From Porticoccus sp002341315 (GTDB lineage Bacteria > Pseudomonadota > Gammaproteobacteria > Pseudomonadales > Porticoccaceae), in assembly GCF_047634355.1 (NCBI RefSeq), contig NZ_JBLIAL010000003.1: a stretch of 64,000 nucleotides of DNA; one strand, given 5' to 3'. Positions within the stretch are counted from its first letter, which is position 1, and the number at the start of each line of letters is the position of its first letter. This document shows, piece after piece, positions 1-8,373 of this stretch. The position numbers and the translations under genes are program-made. Below the pieces are notes generated by a model that was not told the origin of the DNA, made no database searches, and saw nothing but the letters and a program-made list of their open reading frames with translations.

Positions 1-51
1 GCCGCCGGCATCGATACCCAGAACTTCAACGGGATTGGTTAAATCATTCAA
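1..51 (-). CDS. acxA: Acetone carboxylase beta subunit, N-terminal fragment (partial)
   Basis: Only the first 17 codons are in the window; the gene runs off the left edge. Reading leftward, a TTG start at 51 is preceded by an AGAGGA ribosome site with 7-nt spacing, and an in-frame stop lies at 66-64. The peptide ends in VLGIDAGG, the nucleotide-binding opening of the hydantoinase A/acetone carboxylase beta family, which uses ATP to carboxylate acetone to acetoacetate. The assignment rests on this short motif plus the context: a sigma-54 promoter points into it and a divergent sigma-54 activator of the AcxR/AcoR type follows. A hydantoinase or oxoprolinase subunit is the main alternative. Confidence 0.55.
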   Translation of the reverse strand, partial: MNDLTNPVEVLGIDAGG

Positions 52-165
52 GTGTATATCCTCTTATGTTGATTACTTCTACCCCTGTCCACCTTAATTT
101 GATTTGCTTCTTATAGTTAATACTACAAATCATTCGCGGACTGGGGAGCCCTCGCATACGACTAT

Positions 166-182
166 AGCAATAGCCGTGCCAA
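166..182 (-). promoter_or_regulatory. Sigma-54 (RpoN) promoter for the leftward acx-like gene
   Basis: Read on the minus strand the sequence is TTGGCACGGCTATTGCT, which matches the -24/-12 consensus TGGCACG-N4-TTGCW at every fixed position. The transcription start should fall near 155, leaving a leader of about 100 nt before the TTG start at 51. The activator it requires is probably the product of the divergent gene at 520. Confidence 0.9.
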
Positions 183-245
183 TAAAAATTTATTGTTAAA
201 TTTTATTATGTTATAAGAAATATCAAATTAATGTTTGGCGGAAAC

Positions 246-272
246 CGACTATAATCGTTCGAATATCAGTCG
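246..272. promoter_or_regulatory. Inverted repeat CGACT-N17-AGTCG
   Basis: Half sites at 246-250 and 268-272 form an imperfectly symmetrical site between the sigma-54 promoter and the two longer repeats further right. It may be a further activator contact or a spacer feature. It is weaker than the repeats at 322 and 403. Confidence 0.3.
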
Positions 273-321
273 CCGGCCGGACATTAATCGAACTGGATTA
301 AAACACGGCTTAATGGTTCAT

Positions 322-348
322 GTCTACGATATTGCTGACTATGTAGAC
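322..348. promoter_or_regulatory. Putative enhancer site, GTCTAC-N15-GTAGAC
   Basis: Perfect 6-bp half sites lie 21 bp apart (two helical turns), about 140 bp upstream of the -24 element of the sigma-54 promoter. That is the usual place for an upstream activating sequence bound by a dimeric bacterial enhancer-binding protein with a Fis-type HTH. The region from 52 to 519 holds no gene and appears to be wholly regulatory. Confidence 0.5.
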
Positions 349-402
349 TCTCTGGCCAACAGAAACCAGTGCTTTAGTGTCGCCTGGACCATTATTACAA
401 AC

Positions 403-429
403 CACTTGTAATTGAATGACTTGCAAGTG
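403..429. promoter_or_regulatory. Putative enhancer site, CACTTG-N15-CAAGTG
   Basis: This is a second perfect 6-bp inverted repeat with exactly the same 21-bp half-site spacing as the one at 322-348, and it lies 81 bp further right. The half-site sequence differs, so the two may bind the same regulator with different affinity or bind different proteins. It lies about 90 bp upstream of the activator start and could also mediate autoregulation. Confidence 0.4.
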
Positions 430-519
430 ACTATATTTAATGAGGCCTAAAATCCAGAAACGTCCTATAATCGTACAACGACTTTTTTCATAATAACAAC
501 CCGGTGAGATAAGAGTGTC

Positions 520-2490
520 ATGAGTTATGAACCTTCCCTTAAGGGGTCCACTGCCGTTTCGCACCCGACGCGCGTTGCTTCTGCACGCGAGAAACTTCTG
601 ACAGACGGCAACCTGCCGGACAATACCGTGCGATCAGTCATTGAAGCTTCCTGGCAGCGTTGCGTGACAAGTCAGGTTGATCCGCTAATTGCAAAACGGG
701 CACTGGAACTCAGCGGTGAAGAGCTGACTGGAATCAGACGGCAGCACCGGGAACTGCTCTCTGCATCCGAAATCATCATGCGTGAGGCAAAAGAGCTACT
801 GGCAGAATCCGGCACCATCATGCATCTTGTGACGCCTTCTGGAATGATACTGGATTACGAAGGAGATCCCGACACACTGGAACTGGCCAATAATTACAGC
901 TTAATCCCGGGTGCCAACTGGAACGAGCAGGCAGCAGGAACAAACGCCATTGGCACGGCACTGAATATTGGCGCACCTGTACAGGTTCACGCATTTGAAC
1001 ATTTCTGTGAAAACATCAGCCGCTGGACCTGCTCTGCAGCAGTTATTCGTGACCCGTTCGAGAAACGCCTGCTTGGTGCACTGAATATTTCAGGTTTAAA
1101 AAACACATTGCATGATTACTGCCTGGCACTGGCCATTTCCGGCGCCCGCAGGATTGAAGGTCAGTTTGCACAACTGAAACTTGCGAAGAGGGATCTTCTG
1201 CTCGGCACAACCATTGATCATTTTGCCTCTTCAGGAAATGACGGGGTTCTGCTGTTTGATATGGATGGCAAATTGGTTCGCACCAATACTATGGCTGACA
1301 AGGTTCTGGCAGCCAGAGGTATAAGGATCAATCTGACGCCATACAATCCTATACTGACACTCAACAGTGAGGGGGCCTACACACCCGAGCAGGACAGGGC
1401 TCTCCATCAGATAGATCAGCAATGGGTCCAACCTGTCACCCACCAGGGGGAGCAAATTGGTTATCTGGCGGTCATTCCTCTCCCCGCACGCTCTTCACAG
1501 AGAGCATCAGGCAATCCGACCACTATCCCACCCCCGTCCAAATCCACCGGTTTTTTCCGTCTGGTAGGACAGAGTGCCCCTTTCCTGAAAGCGGTACAAC
1601 AAGCGAAACGGGTTGCCAAAGCACCCATACCCGTTCTGCTCCAAGGAGAAACGGGGGTTGGCAAAGAGCTTTTTGCCAGAGCGATGCACGAAGAAGGACC
1701 ATCTAACACAGGTGAGTTTGTTGCGCTCAACTGCGGCGGGCTTTCCAGGGATCTGCTGGCAAGCGAACTGTTTGGACACATTGAAGGCGCTTTCACCGGT
1801 GCCCGGCGCGGCGGCATGATTGGCAAAATAGAAGCCGCTAACGGCGGCACGCTATTTCTGGATGAGATAGGCGAGATGCCCTTCGACCTCCAACCAATGT
1901 TTCTCCGGGTACTCCAAGAATCAGAAATCTGCCGGGTAGGCGATACCAGACCACGCAAGGTCAATTTCAGGCTGATCGCCGCCACCAACCGGGATCTGGC
2001 TCAGGAAGTGGCAGAAGGTCGCTTCAGGATGGACCTTTACTACCGAATCTCTTCAATGACACTGACGGTGCCACCATTGCGGGAGCGAACCGGAGATGTA
2101 TCACTGCTCGCTCACAATATATTCGCTCACCTGCTGGAACAGCATTCCGGCGACCAGAAACGACTCAGCAAGCCATTGCTCGATCTACTCGAAAAGCATA
2201 GTTGGCCGGGCAATATTCGCGAACTGGGTAACCTGATTACAGCCGCTTTCTTTCTCTCCGACCGGGAAGAACTGGGGCCGGAAGACCTCCCCAAGGATTT
2301 CCTCGCTGCCAACCTGGAGGGTCATGAGGGCGAAGAAGTGGCCAACCCCCTGGATTTTGCCGAAAAAGAGGTGATTATCCGGTCCATTCGTGAACAGGGC
2401 GGCAACCTGACAAAAGTGGCCAAACAGCTGAACATTGCGAAAAGCACCCTGTACATCAAACTGAAAAAATACAATATCAAGCGCGCCTGA
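520..2490 (+). CDS. acxR: Sigma-54-dependent transcriptional activator, AcxR/AcoR type
   Basis: This 656-residue enhancer-binding protein has three parts. Residues about 75-205 form a GAF-type sensor typical of AcoR-like regulators. The central AAA+ ATPase has Walker A GETGVGKE at 376-383 and the sigma-54 contact loop GAFTGA at 423-428. A Fis-type helix-turn-helix sits at the C-terminus (LTKVAKQLNIAKSTLYIKL). The protein should bind upstream inverted repeats and drive open-complex formation by RNA polymerase-sigma-54. It is divergent from a likely acetone carboxylase gene with a sigma-54 promoter between them, so regulation of acetone (or 2-propanol) use is the best guess. An acetoin-type AcoR cannot be excluded. 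The ATG start has only a weak ribosome site. Confidence 0.85.
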   Translation: MSYEPSLKGSTAVSHPTRVASAREKLLTDGNLPDNTVRSVIEASWQRCVTSQVDPLIAKRALELSGEELTGIRRQHRELLSASEIIMREAKELLAESGTIMHLVTPSGMILDYEGDPDTLELANNYSLIPGANWNEQAAGTNAIGTALNIGAPVQVHAFEHFCENISRWTCSAAVIRDPFEKRLLGALNISGLKNTLHDYCLALAISGARRIEGQFAQLKLAKRDLLLGTTIDHFASSGNDGVLLFDMDGKLVRTNTMADKVLAARGIRINLTPYNPILTLNSEGAYTPEQDRALHQIDQQWVQPVTHQGEQIGYLAVIPLPARSSQRASGNPTTIPPPSKSTGFFRLVGQSAPFLKAVQQAKRVAKAPIPVLLQGETGVGKELFARAMHEEGPSNTGEFVALNCGGLSRDLLASELFGHIEGAFTGARRGGMIGKIEAANGGTLFLDEIGEMPFDLQPMFLRVLQESEICRVGDTRPRKVNFRLIAATNRDLAQEVAEGRFRMDLYYRISSMTLTVPPLRERTGDVSLLAHNIFAHLLEQHSGDQKRLSKPLLDLLEKHSWPGNIRELGNLITAAFFLSDREELGPEDLPKDFLAANLEGHEGEEVANPLDFAEKEVIIRSIREQGGNLTKVAKQLNIAKSTLYIKLKKYNIKRA

Positions 2491-2496
2491 AGAACC

Positions 2497-2519
2497 TTTT
2501 CACAGGCTCTCTGTGAAAA
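2497..2519 (+). terminator. Hairpin downstream of the activator gene
   Basis: TTTTCACAG and CTGTGAAAA form a 9-bp stem around a 5-nt loop starting 7 bp after the stop codon. A second small stem (TGCCA/TGGCA) follows. The site sits between convergent genes and could end transcription from both sides, although it lacks a long U tract. Confidence 0.45.
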
Positions 2520-2570
2520 CCCCTGCCATTTTTGGCAAGGCTCATTAAAGCGCAAACAAATCAGGGCAGC

Positions 2571-3041
2571 TTATCTGACACCGACATCCTCAAAGGAAAA
2601 CTCTCTGGCCACCCTTAGTGTTCGGGTAGCCAGCTGAACCTCCTTGAGGAACAACATCAGCGCGACAATCAACAATACCAGTGCCAATACAAAGAACCCG
2701 ATAATCAGACCACCTATATGCAACTGCCAGAAACCGCCCACAAATAGACTGACAATTAATATACAGACCAGCAATCCAGCTGCCGTGCAAAGCCCAATAG
2801 ACCAGTTGGTGACTTTAGTCCTGCGCCAAAGAAACCTAAGCTCCTGCTGACAAATCGCTTTCTGTTCAGGGTCACTCAGGCGGAGTTCCCGTTGACCCAC
2901 CACCCTGGCGCGATCAACAATTCGCCCTAGCCGACCGGATATGACATTGAGAAAGCCCGCTATGCCTGCCAGCAGGAATACCGGCGCAACTGCCAGTTGA
3001 ATAACCAATGCCAGATCAGTCACCTCAATCATCGAATTCAT
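2571..3041 (-). CDS. DUF2721 family membrane protein
   Basis: A 156-residue integral membrane protein with the DUF2721 N-terminal pattern: IQLAVAPVFLLAGIAGFLNV followed by a basic helix with GRLGRIVDRAR. Two more hydrophobic segments follow at about residues 80-125, and the C-terminus is charged. The function of the family is unknown. It starts 3 bp after the RND transporter stop and is almost certainly cotranscribed with it, which may mean that it assists or modulates the pump. Confidence 0.8.
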   Translation of the reverse strand: MNSMIEVTDLALVIQLAVAPVFLLAGIAGFLNVISGRLGRIVDRARVVGQRELRLSDPEQKAICQQELRFLWRRTKVTNWSIGLCTAAGLLVCILIVSLFVGGFWQLHIGGLIIGFFVLALVLLIVALMLFLKEVQLATRTLRVAREFSFEDVGVR

Positions 3042-3044
3042 TTT

Positions 3045-6000
3045 TTACTCGCTCCTCGCGATCGGTTGCTGCCCCGCACTGAATTGCGCCCTGAGACGTT
3101 CACCCGTGATATAGATCGAGGGCACCAGCAGCAGAGTGACAAAAGTAGCCAACAAAACGCCAAAAGCCAACGAAATTACCATGGGTATCAGGAATTGAGC
3201 CTGGGCACTGCGCTCAAACAGTATCGGTGTCAGGCCAAAAAACGTAGTCAGTGATGTCAGCACGATTGGCCGGAACCGGTCCCTGGCCCCCTGAACAACC
3301 GCATCCACTGCATGCCAGCCCTCTTTTTTCAGCTGGTTGATGCGATCAATCAGCACAAGATTATCATTGACCACCACCCCGGCGGCGGCCAGCACTCCCA
3401 TCATTGAGGGCATGCTGATTTCCTTGCCGAACAACAGGTGGCCAATAATGGCTCCGGCAATACCAAACGGTACAGCGCTGAGCACAATAACCGGCTGCCA
3501 GTATGATCGGAACTCCACGGCGAGCAAGGTATAAATGGCCAATAGTGCCAGCGCCATCATCTGTAAAAAGCCTATTTCAAAGGCTTTCTGATCTTTCTGT
3601 GCACCGTCAATTTCCAGCGTTAATCCCGGGAACTTCTTCACCAGCTCGGACCAGTGGTCCCGCATAAACACTGCCACGATCTCATCGGCAGAAGCGGCCC
3701 CACTAACCAGCTCACCTTCTATCTCGACCATTCGCTTGCGATCACGGCGCTTGATCTCGGTATACCCCGGCACAAACGCGATATCCGCCACAGCATTGAA
3801 AGGCAACTCACGACCATCATCCGTCCGGATACGCAACTCATCCAGTGACGATACCCGGGCTCGCTCCGCTTCAGGATAACGAACCATGACTTTGACATCC
3901 TCCCGCTCCCGTGGAATGCGCTGAGCCTCGACACCATAAAATGCATTGCGCAACTGTCCGGCAATATCACTCAAACCGATTCCGAGCGTGTCCGCATTGT
4001 CTTTAAGACTGATTTCGATTTCTTTGCTCGCTGTACGAAACGAACTGGAGACATTGAAGACCCCGGGGTAATCCAGCAGCAGGGACTCAATTTCCACCGA
4101 AGCCAAACGCAACTCATCAATCTGCTTGCCCCTGAGAAGCAAGTTGATCTCCTTGGGCCGCCCCATCAGGGTATATTCAACCCGGTAGTCCTCGACATTT
4201 TCAACAGCCCCGATATGTTTCTGCCAGAGCTCAGCCACGGCCTTTGACGAAATCGAGCGGGTTTCGTTACTGGATAACTCCAGAACAACCGAGACGATGT
4301 TTTCCCGACTTTCGGCATAGTGGTTTTCAATGACCGAGCGCCCATCCTCGCCAATCAACAGAGGCTCCTGCTTTAACCCCTCTACGCCCCCTTCTATCTG
4401 TCGCATAACGGCCAGAGTGCGATCGAAACTGACACCTTCCCGCAGCTCGGCTGATGCCCGCAGGTACTCCCCCTCAACCACCGGGAAAAAAGCGACGCGC
4501 AACCAACCGGTAAAGAAAACCCCCAGTATGACAATCAGAACCCCCAGAAACAGCGCCATGGTAATACCGCTGTGACGCAGGCAACTTTCCAGCACCGGCC
4601 GGAACTGATGATCCGCAAACTGCTTCATCGACCGGGAAGCCCCGCTTCTCGCTTTCTTCAACCATTTTGCAAACAGCCATGTAGCCTCTTTCTCGGGTTT
4701 CAGATGGCGCAGATGAGCCGGTAAAATCAGGAAGGACTCCAGCAGCGAAAATGTCAGCGCAATAATCGCCACCTTGGGCATTTCTGCCATCAGTTTGCTG
4801 GAATCACCAGGTAACAGCAGCATCGGCACAAACACTATGATCGTGGTCAAAACGGCAAAAGTGACCGGCTTTGAAACTGCCAGGGCCCCCAGCGAAGCAC
4901 TGTCATTGCCGTTCAGGCCGCGTTCATGATGCGAGTAGATACTTTCACCCACCACAATGGCGTCATCCACCACGATGCCGAGGATAAGCAGAAAAGCAAA
5001 TAACGAGACAATATTGACGCTAATCCCCAGGTAGGGCATTAACCACAGAGTACCCACGTAGGAAATACCTATTCCCGCCGCCACCCAAAAAGCCAGCGCC
5101 GGACGTAAAAACAGCACCAGCAGACCGAACACCAGCAATAACCCACCGAGTGCATTTTTTGACAGCAGATCAATTCGACTGCCCAGGTATACTGACAAAT
5201 CGCGCCACACCACCAACTCGACGCCCGGCTGAAGACTCGGTAACTTCTCCGCGACATAAGCTCTGACGGCCTCCGAGGAAGCCACAACATCGGGATTGCG
5301 GGTATTGAAAAGGTTGATAAATACAGCGGGCTTGCCATTGAACATGGACACCAGATCCTGCTCTGCAAAACCGTCGTTGATACGGGCAATATCACCCAAC
5401 AGAACCTGTGTACCGTCGGTATCGCGCAAGACCACAATGCGTTCAAAATCTTCCCGCTGGTAGGCCTGCCCCCGGGTCTGCAGGACAATGTCCCCCGCTT
5501 GCTCGCGCACCTCACCGGCGGGCAAATTGACCGATGAACGCCGTATGGCGGCAACAACGTCCTCAAACGTCAGCTGGTAACGGCGCAGTGTTTCCTCGGC
5601 TATTTCCACAGCGACCTCTTCAGGCCGCGTGCCACCTATTTCCGCCAGAGTGACACCAGGTAACCCGATGACCTCATCGCGGATGGACTCGGCAAGTCGC
5701 TTGAGGTCATCTTCCGCCATCGGCCCTGCCAGAGCCAGGCTGAGAATCTGGGTTCTTGCCAACACCTCTTTGATCCGTGGTCGCTCGGAATCCACGGGGA
5801 GCGTATTAATGGCATCGACTCGGGATTTCACATCATTGAGCAACTTCTGGGTATCGTGACCGTCGGCCACTTCTATCTCAATCCGCCCCATACCCTGATA
5901 GGCAAACGAACGCAGCTCCTCGATACCATCCAGATCATGCACCTGCTCTTCGATGCGGATACAGATCTGCTCTTCAACCTCCCGCGGCCCGGCACCCGGG

Positions 6001-6167
6001 TAGGGCACCTCGACCTGAACTACGTCCCTCGGTATTTTCGGAAACATTTCCTTGTCGAGGTCAGGCAAACTGGTCAGGCCACCCACCAGTACCATCAACA
6101 TCAACAAATTGGCCGCAATGGGATTGCTGACCCACCAATGAATCAACCCCCGACCTGACGTGCTCAT
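3045..6167 (-). CDS. RND efflux transporter, inner-membrane permease
   Basis: This 1040-residue protein has the length and layout of AcrB/MexB-like permeases: an N-terminal TM helix, a large periplasmic loop, a TM bundle, a second periplasmic loop and a second bundle. The proton-relay aspartate pair is visible in the central bundle (ILGIVVDDAIVVGES), and the second half repeats the pattern (GVVVNDNLVLIDRI). It overlaps the adaptor gene by 4 bp, so the two subunits are translationally coupled. Divergence from AcrB and the proton-coupled RND layout suggest export of hydrophobic compounds, but no substrate can be named. No outer-membrane channel gene is nearby, so a TolC encoded elsewhere is presumably used. 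Confidence 0.93.
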   Translation of the reverse strand: MSTSGRGLIHWWVSNPIAANLLMLMVLVGGLTSLPDLDKEMFPKIPRDVVQVEVPYPGAGPREVEEQICIRIEEQVHDLDGIEELRSFAYQGMGRIEIEVADGHDTQKLLNDVKSRVDAINTLPVDSERPRIKEVLARTQILSLALAGPMAEDDLKRLAESIRDEVIGLPGVTLAEIGGTRPEEVAVEIAEETLRRYQLTFEDVVAAIRRSSVNLPAGEVREQAGDIVLQTRGQAYQREDFERIVVLRDTDGTQVLLGDIARINDGFAEQDLVSMFNGKPAVFINLFNTRNPDVVASSEAVRAYVAEKLPSLQPGVELVVWRDLSVYLGSRIDLLSKNALGGLLLVFGLLVLFLRPALAFWVAAGIGISYVGTLWLMPYLGISVNIVSLFAFLLILGIVVDDAIVVGESIYSHHERGLNGNDSASLGALAVSKPVTFAVLTTIIVFVPMLLLPGDSSKLMAEMPKVAIIALTFSLLESFLILPAHLRHLKPEKEATWLFAKWLKKARSGASRSMKQFADHQFRPVLESCLRHSGITMALFLGVLIVILGVFFTGWLRVAFFPVVEGEYLRASAELREGVSFDRTLAVMRQIEGGVEGLKQEPLLIGEDGRSVIENHYAESRENIVSVVLELSSNETRSISSKAVAELWQKHIGAVENVEDYRVEYTLMGRPKEINLLLRGKQIDELRLASVEIESLLLDYPGVFNVSSSFRTASKEIEISLKDNADTLGIGLSDIAGQLRNAFYGVEAQRIPREREDVKVMVRYPEAERARVSSLDELRIRTDDGRELPFNAVADIAFVPGYTEIKRRDRKRMVEIEGELVSGAASADEIVAVFMRDHWSELVKKFPGLTLEIDGAQKDQKAFEIGFLQMMALALLAIYTLLAVEFRSYWQPVIVLSAVPFGIAGAIIGHLLFGKEISMPSMMGVLAAAGVVVNDNLVLIDRINQLKKEGWHAVDAVVQGARDRFRPIVLTSLTTFFGLTPILFERSAQAQFLIPMVISLAFGVLLATFVTLLLVPSIYITGERLRAQFSAGQQPIARSE

Positions 6168-7318
6168 GGGAGGTCCGGCGCCGACACAAGCACTGGAGAC
6201 ACCTTCATCCCTTCCACGATATAACCCGGCCTCTCCAGCAGGATCAGCTGCCCCTCCGGTATACCCGTGATCAACAGGCTTTCCTCCAGTACCTGCAGTA
6301 CCCGAACAGAGCCTGTACGCAACCGGTTTTCCTCATCCAGCACGAGCAGTTGGTCTTTCTCATACAGGGCCTGGCGAGGCACACGAACCACTGCATCAAA
6401 GGAGCGGCCCGCCACCTCCGCATTGACAAACAGACCCGCCACCAGAGGTGGCGAATACTGATAGGGATTGGTTACCTCAACAATCCCGTAAATGACCCGA
6501 CTTCGCGTATCAACCGTGGCATCTGTCCGCACCAGCAGGCCCGGCCAGTTGGCCTGTTGCCCGTTAAACCTCGCCGACAGGGTCACCTGAAGCGGGCTGT
6601 CGGCTTCGGGCCGGAGCGGCAGGTTCAAGCGCGACGCCTGACTCGCCGTTAATGGCAGGCGTACCTCCATGGTATGTGTCGCGAAAATCTCTGCCACCTG
6701 CATGCCGGAACCCACATACTGTCCGCGGTTCACCTGTGTCTGGCGTATCAGACCATCAAAGGGTGCAACAATCGTCGTACGCTCCAGATTGATACGGGCC
6801 TGCTCGAGATCCGCCCTGGCCCCGGCCAGGGCAGCTTCTGCCGCCTTTAACTGTGGCTCGCGCAGAAACAATGCGTTGCCTTCTCTATTACCCAAATCCC
6901 GCCACTCTCGCTTTGCCTGCCTGGCTTGTCCGCGCTCCATGGCAAGGGTTTTCTCCGCCTCGGCAACCCGTGATGATGCCCGGATGACTTCGATATCGTA
7001 GTCTCTGGCATCCAGTTGCAACAGCACTTCGCCTTCACTGAAAAAACCACCATCGACAAAATTTGGTGAAACAGACAGCACCTGTCCGGCAACCTGGGCA
7101 GCCAGCGACACTTCAACCTTGGGCTGAACCGTGCCCTGGGTCAGCACACTGACCTGGCGGCGCGCCGGAATGGCTGTCATAGCGGAAATTTCCGGCGGCA
7201 CCGGTTCCACCCGGGGCTGCTGAATGGGCTCGGGCCTGATACCGGCCAGTACAACCACCACCAGAATGGCCACCAGCACAATCACCAGGGGAACAAGCGC
7301 TCTTTTTAATCGACCCAT
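6164..7318 (-). CDS. RND efflux periplasmic adaptor (membrane fusion protein)
   Basis: A 384-residue adaptor with an N-terminal membrane anchor (residues about 7-27), a split lipoyl domain, an alpha-helical hairpin rich in Ala, Glu and Arg (about 120-190), and a beta-barrel domain (ATIVAPFDGLIRQTQVNRGQ). It links the inner-membrane pump encoded next to it with an outer-membrane channel. It is the first gene of a three-gene leftward operon, overlaps the permease start by 4 bp, and is divergent from the LpxH-like gene. The intergenic space of about 220 bp must hold the operon promoter; I saw no adjacent TetR/MarR regulator. Confidence 0.92.
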   Translation of the reverse strand: MGRLKRALVPLVIVLVAILVVVVLAGIRPEPIQQPRVEPVPPEISAMTAIPARRQVSVLTQGTVQPKVEVSLAAQVAGQVLSVSPNFVDGGFFSEGEVLLQLDARDYDIEVIRASSRVAEAEKTLAMERGQARQAKREWRDLGNREGNALFLREPQLKAAEAALAGARADLEQARINLERTTIVAPFDGLIRQTQVNRGQYVGSGMQVAEIFATHTMEVRLPLTASQASRLNLPLRPEADSPLQVTLSARFNGQQANWPGLLVRTDATVDTRSRVIYGIVEVTNPYQYSPPLVAGLFVNAEVAGRSFDAVVRVPRQALYEKDQLLVLDEENRLRTGSVRVLQVLEESLLITGIPEGQLILLERPGYIVEGMKVSPVLVSAPDLP

Positions 7319-7539
7319 GGTCTATTGATCATCCTTCAAATCGGGGAAAGTGACATTATCACAGGATCGCGTGATATCCCGGCCCTTGCAGCAATCAAAC
7401 TGACGGTAATCTGCAAAAAATACGAATCTCACCTCAAAACAGTTGCTGTCATCAAAGCTTCTTCAATATGCCATGCCCCCGTCATCTGAGGCCACTAAGT
7501 TTCCAACAAAGCTCTGTAATTAAAACTGTGAGGCCAGCT

Positions 7540-8346
7540 ATGCACTATAACGCCATATGGCTATCGGATATTCACCTGGGCTACCGGGACTGCAAGGCAA
7601 ATTTCTTGCTGGACTTCCTCAATAAAACCCACACCAACCGGCTCTACCTGGTAGGCGATGTGGTCGATTTGTGGGCCATGAAACGCTCTTTTCTCTGGCC
7701 CCCCAGTCACCACGAGGTGTTGCGCAAAATCATCGATCTGGCAAATAACGGCACCCGGGTGATTTATATACCGGGCAATCACGATGATCTGATGAGAGAA
7801 GTGGCTGGCACCGTGCTGCTCAACATCGAGATACACCAGCAATTTGTCCACACCACCCACGAAGGCAAAAAATTACTCTTGCTGCACGGTGATGAGTTCG
7901 ATCATGCCGTGCTGTGCAACCGGTTTGCGCGCCTGGCGGGGGACGCCGGCTACAGCCTGCTGCTACATTTTAACCGCTGGAGCAACATATTGAGACGCTG
8001 GTGGGGGCTGCCCTACTGGTCGCTCGCTCAGTACGTGAAAAACCGGGTCAGAAATGCCCGTGCGGCCATCATCGCTTTTGAAGAAGCAGCGGCCAAAGAA
8101 GCCGCTCGTCAGGAAGCAGACGGTATTGTCTGCGGGCACATCCACCAACCGGAAATCCGAACGATCGATGGGATTCTCTATTGCAATGATGGCGATTGGG
8201 TGGAGAGCTGCACGGCATTGGTCGAACATCGTCAGGGCAAACTCGAGCTGCTTCACTGGGGTGACCTGCAACAGGCAATCAAGTGCGATCAGGCAGCCAA
8301 TGACAGTACGATCAGTGCCCCGTATTCGCTACCGAGGCTCTCCTGA
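7540..8346 (+). CDS. UDP-2,3-diacylglucosamine diphosphatase-like metallophosphoesterase
   Basis: A calcineurin-like hydrolase of 268 residues from the chosen start. Metal-binding motifs are in order: SDIHLG (residues 9-14), GDVVDLW, GNHD, LLLHGDEFD and GHIH. It belongs to the LpxH-related family that cleaves UDP-2,3-diacylglucosamine to lipid X in lipid A synthesis, but to the longer side branch whose function is less certain than that of classical LpxH. I chose ATG 7540 because GTGAGG lies just upstream and the conserved beta-strand begins directly after it; an upstream in-frame start at 7468 would add 24 poorly conserved residues. Confidence 0.8.
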   Translation: MHYNAIWLSDIHLGYRDCKANFLLDFLNKTHTNRLYLVGDVVDLWAMKRSFLWPPSHHEVLRKIIDLANNGTRVIYIPGNHDDLMREVAGTVLLNIEIHQQFVHTTHEGKKLLLLHGDEFDHAVLCNRFARLAGDAGYSLLLHFNRWSNILRRWWGLPYWSLAQYVKNRVRNARAAIIAFEEAAAKEAARQEADGIVCGHIHQPEIRTIDGILYCNDGDWVESCTALVEHRQGKLELLHWGDLQQAIKCDQAANDSTISAPYSLPRLS

Positions 8347-8373
8347 AGAAACAGCCAACAGCCTCAGGGACAA

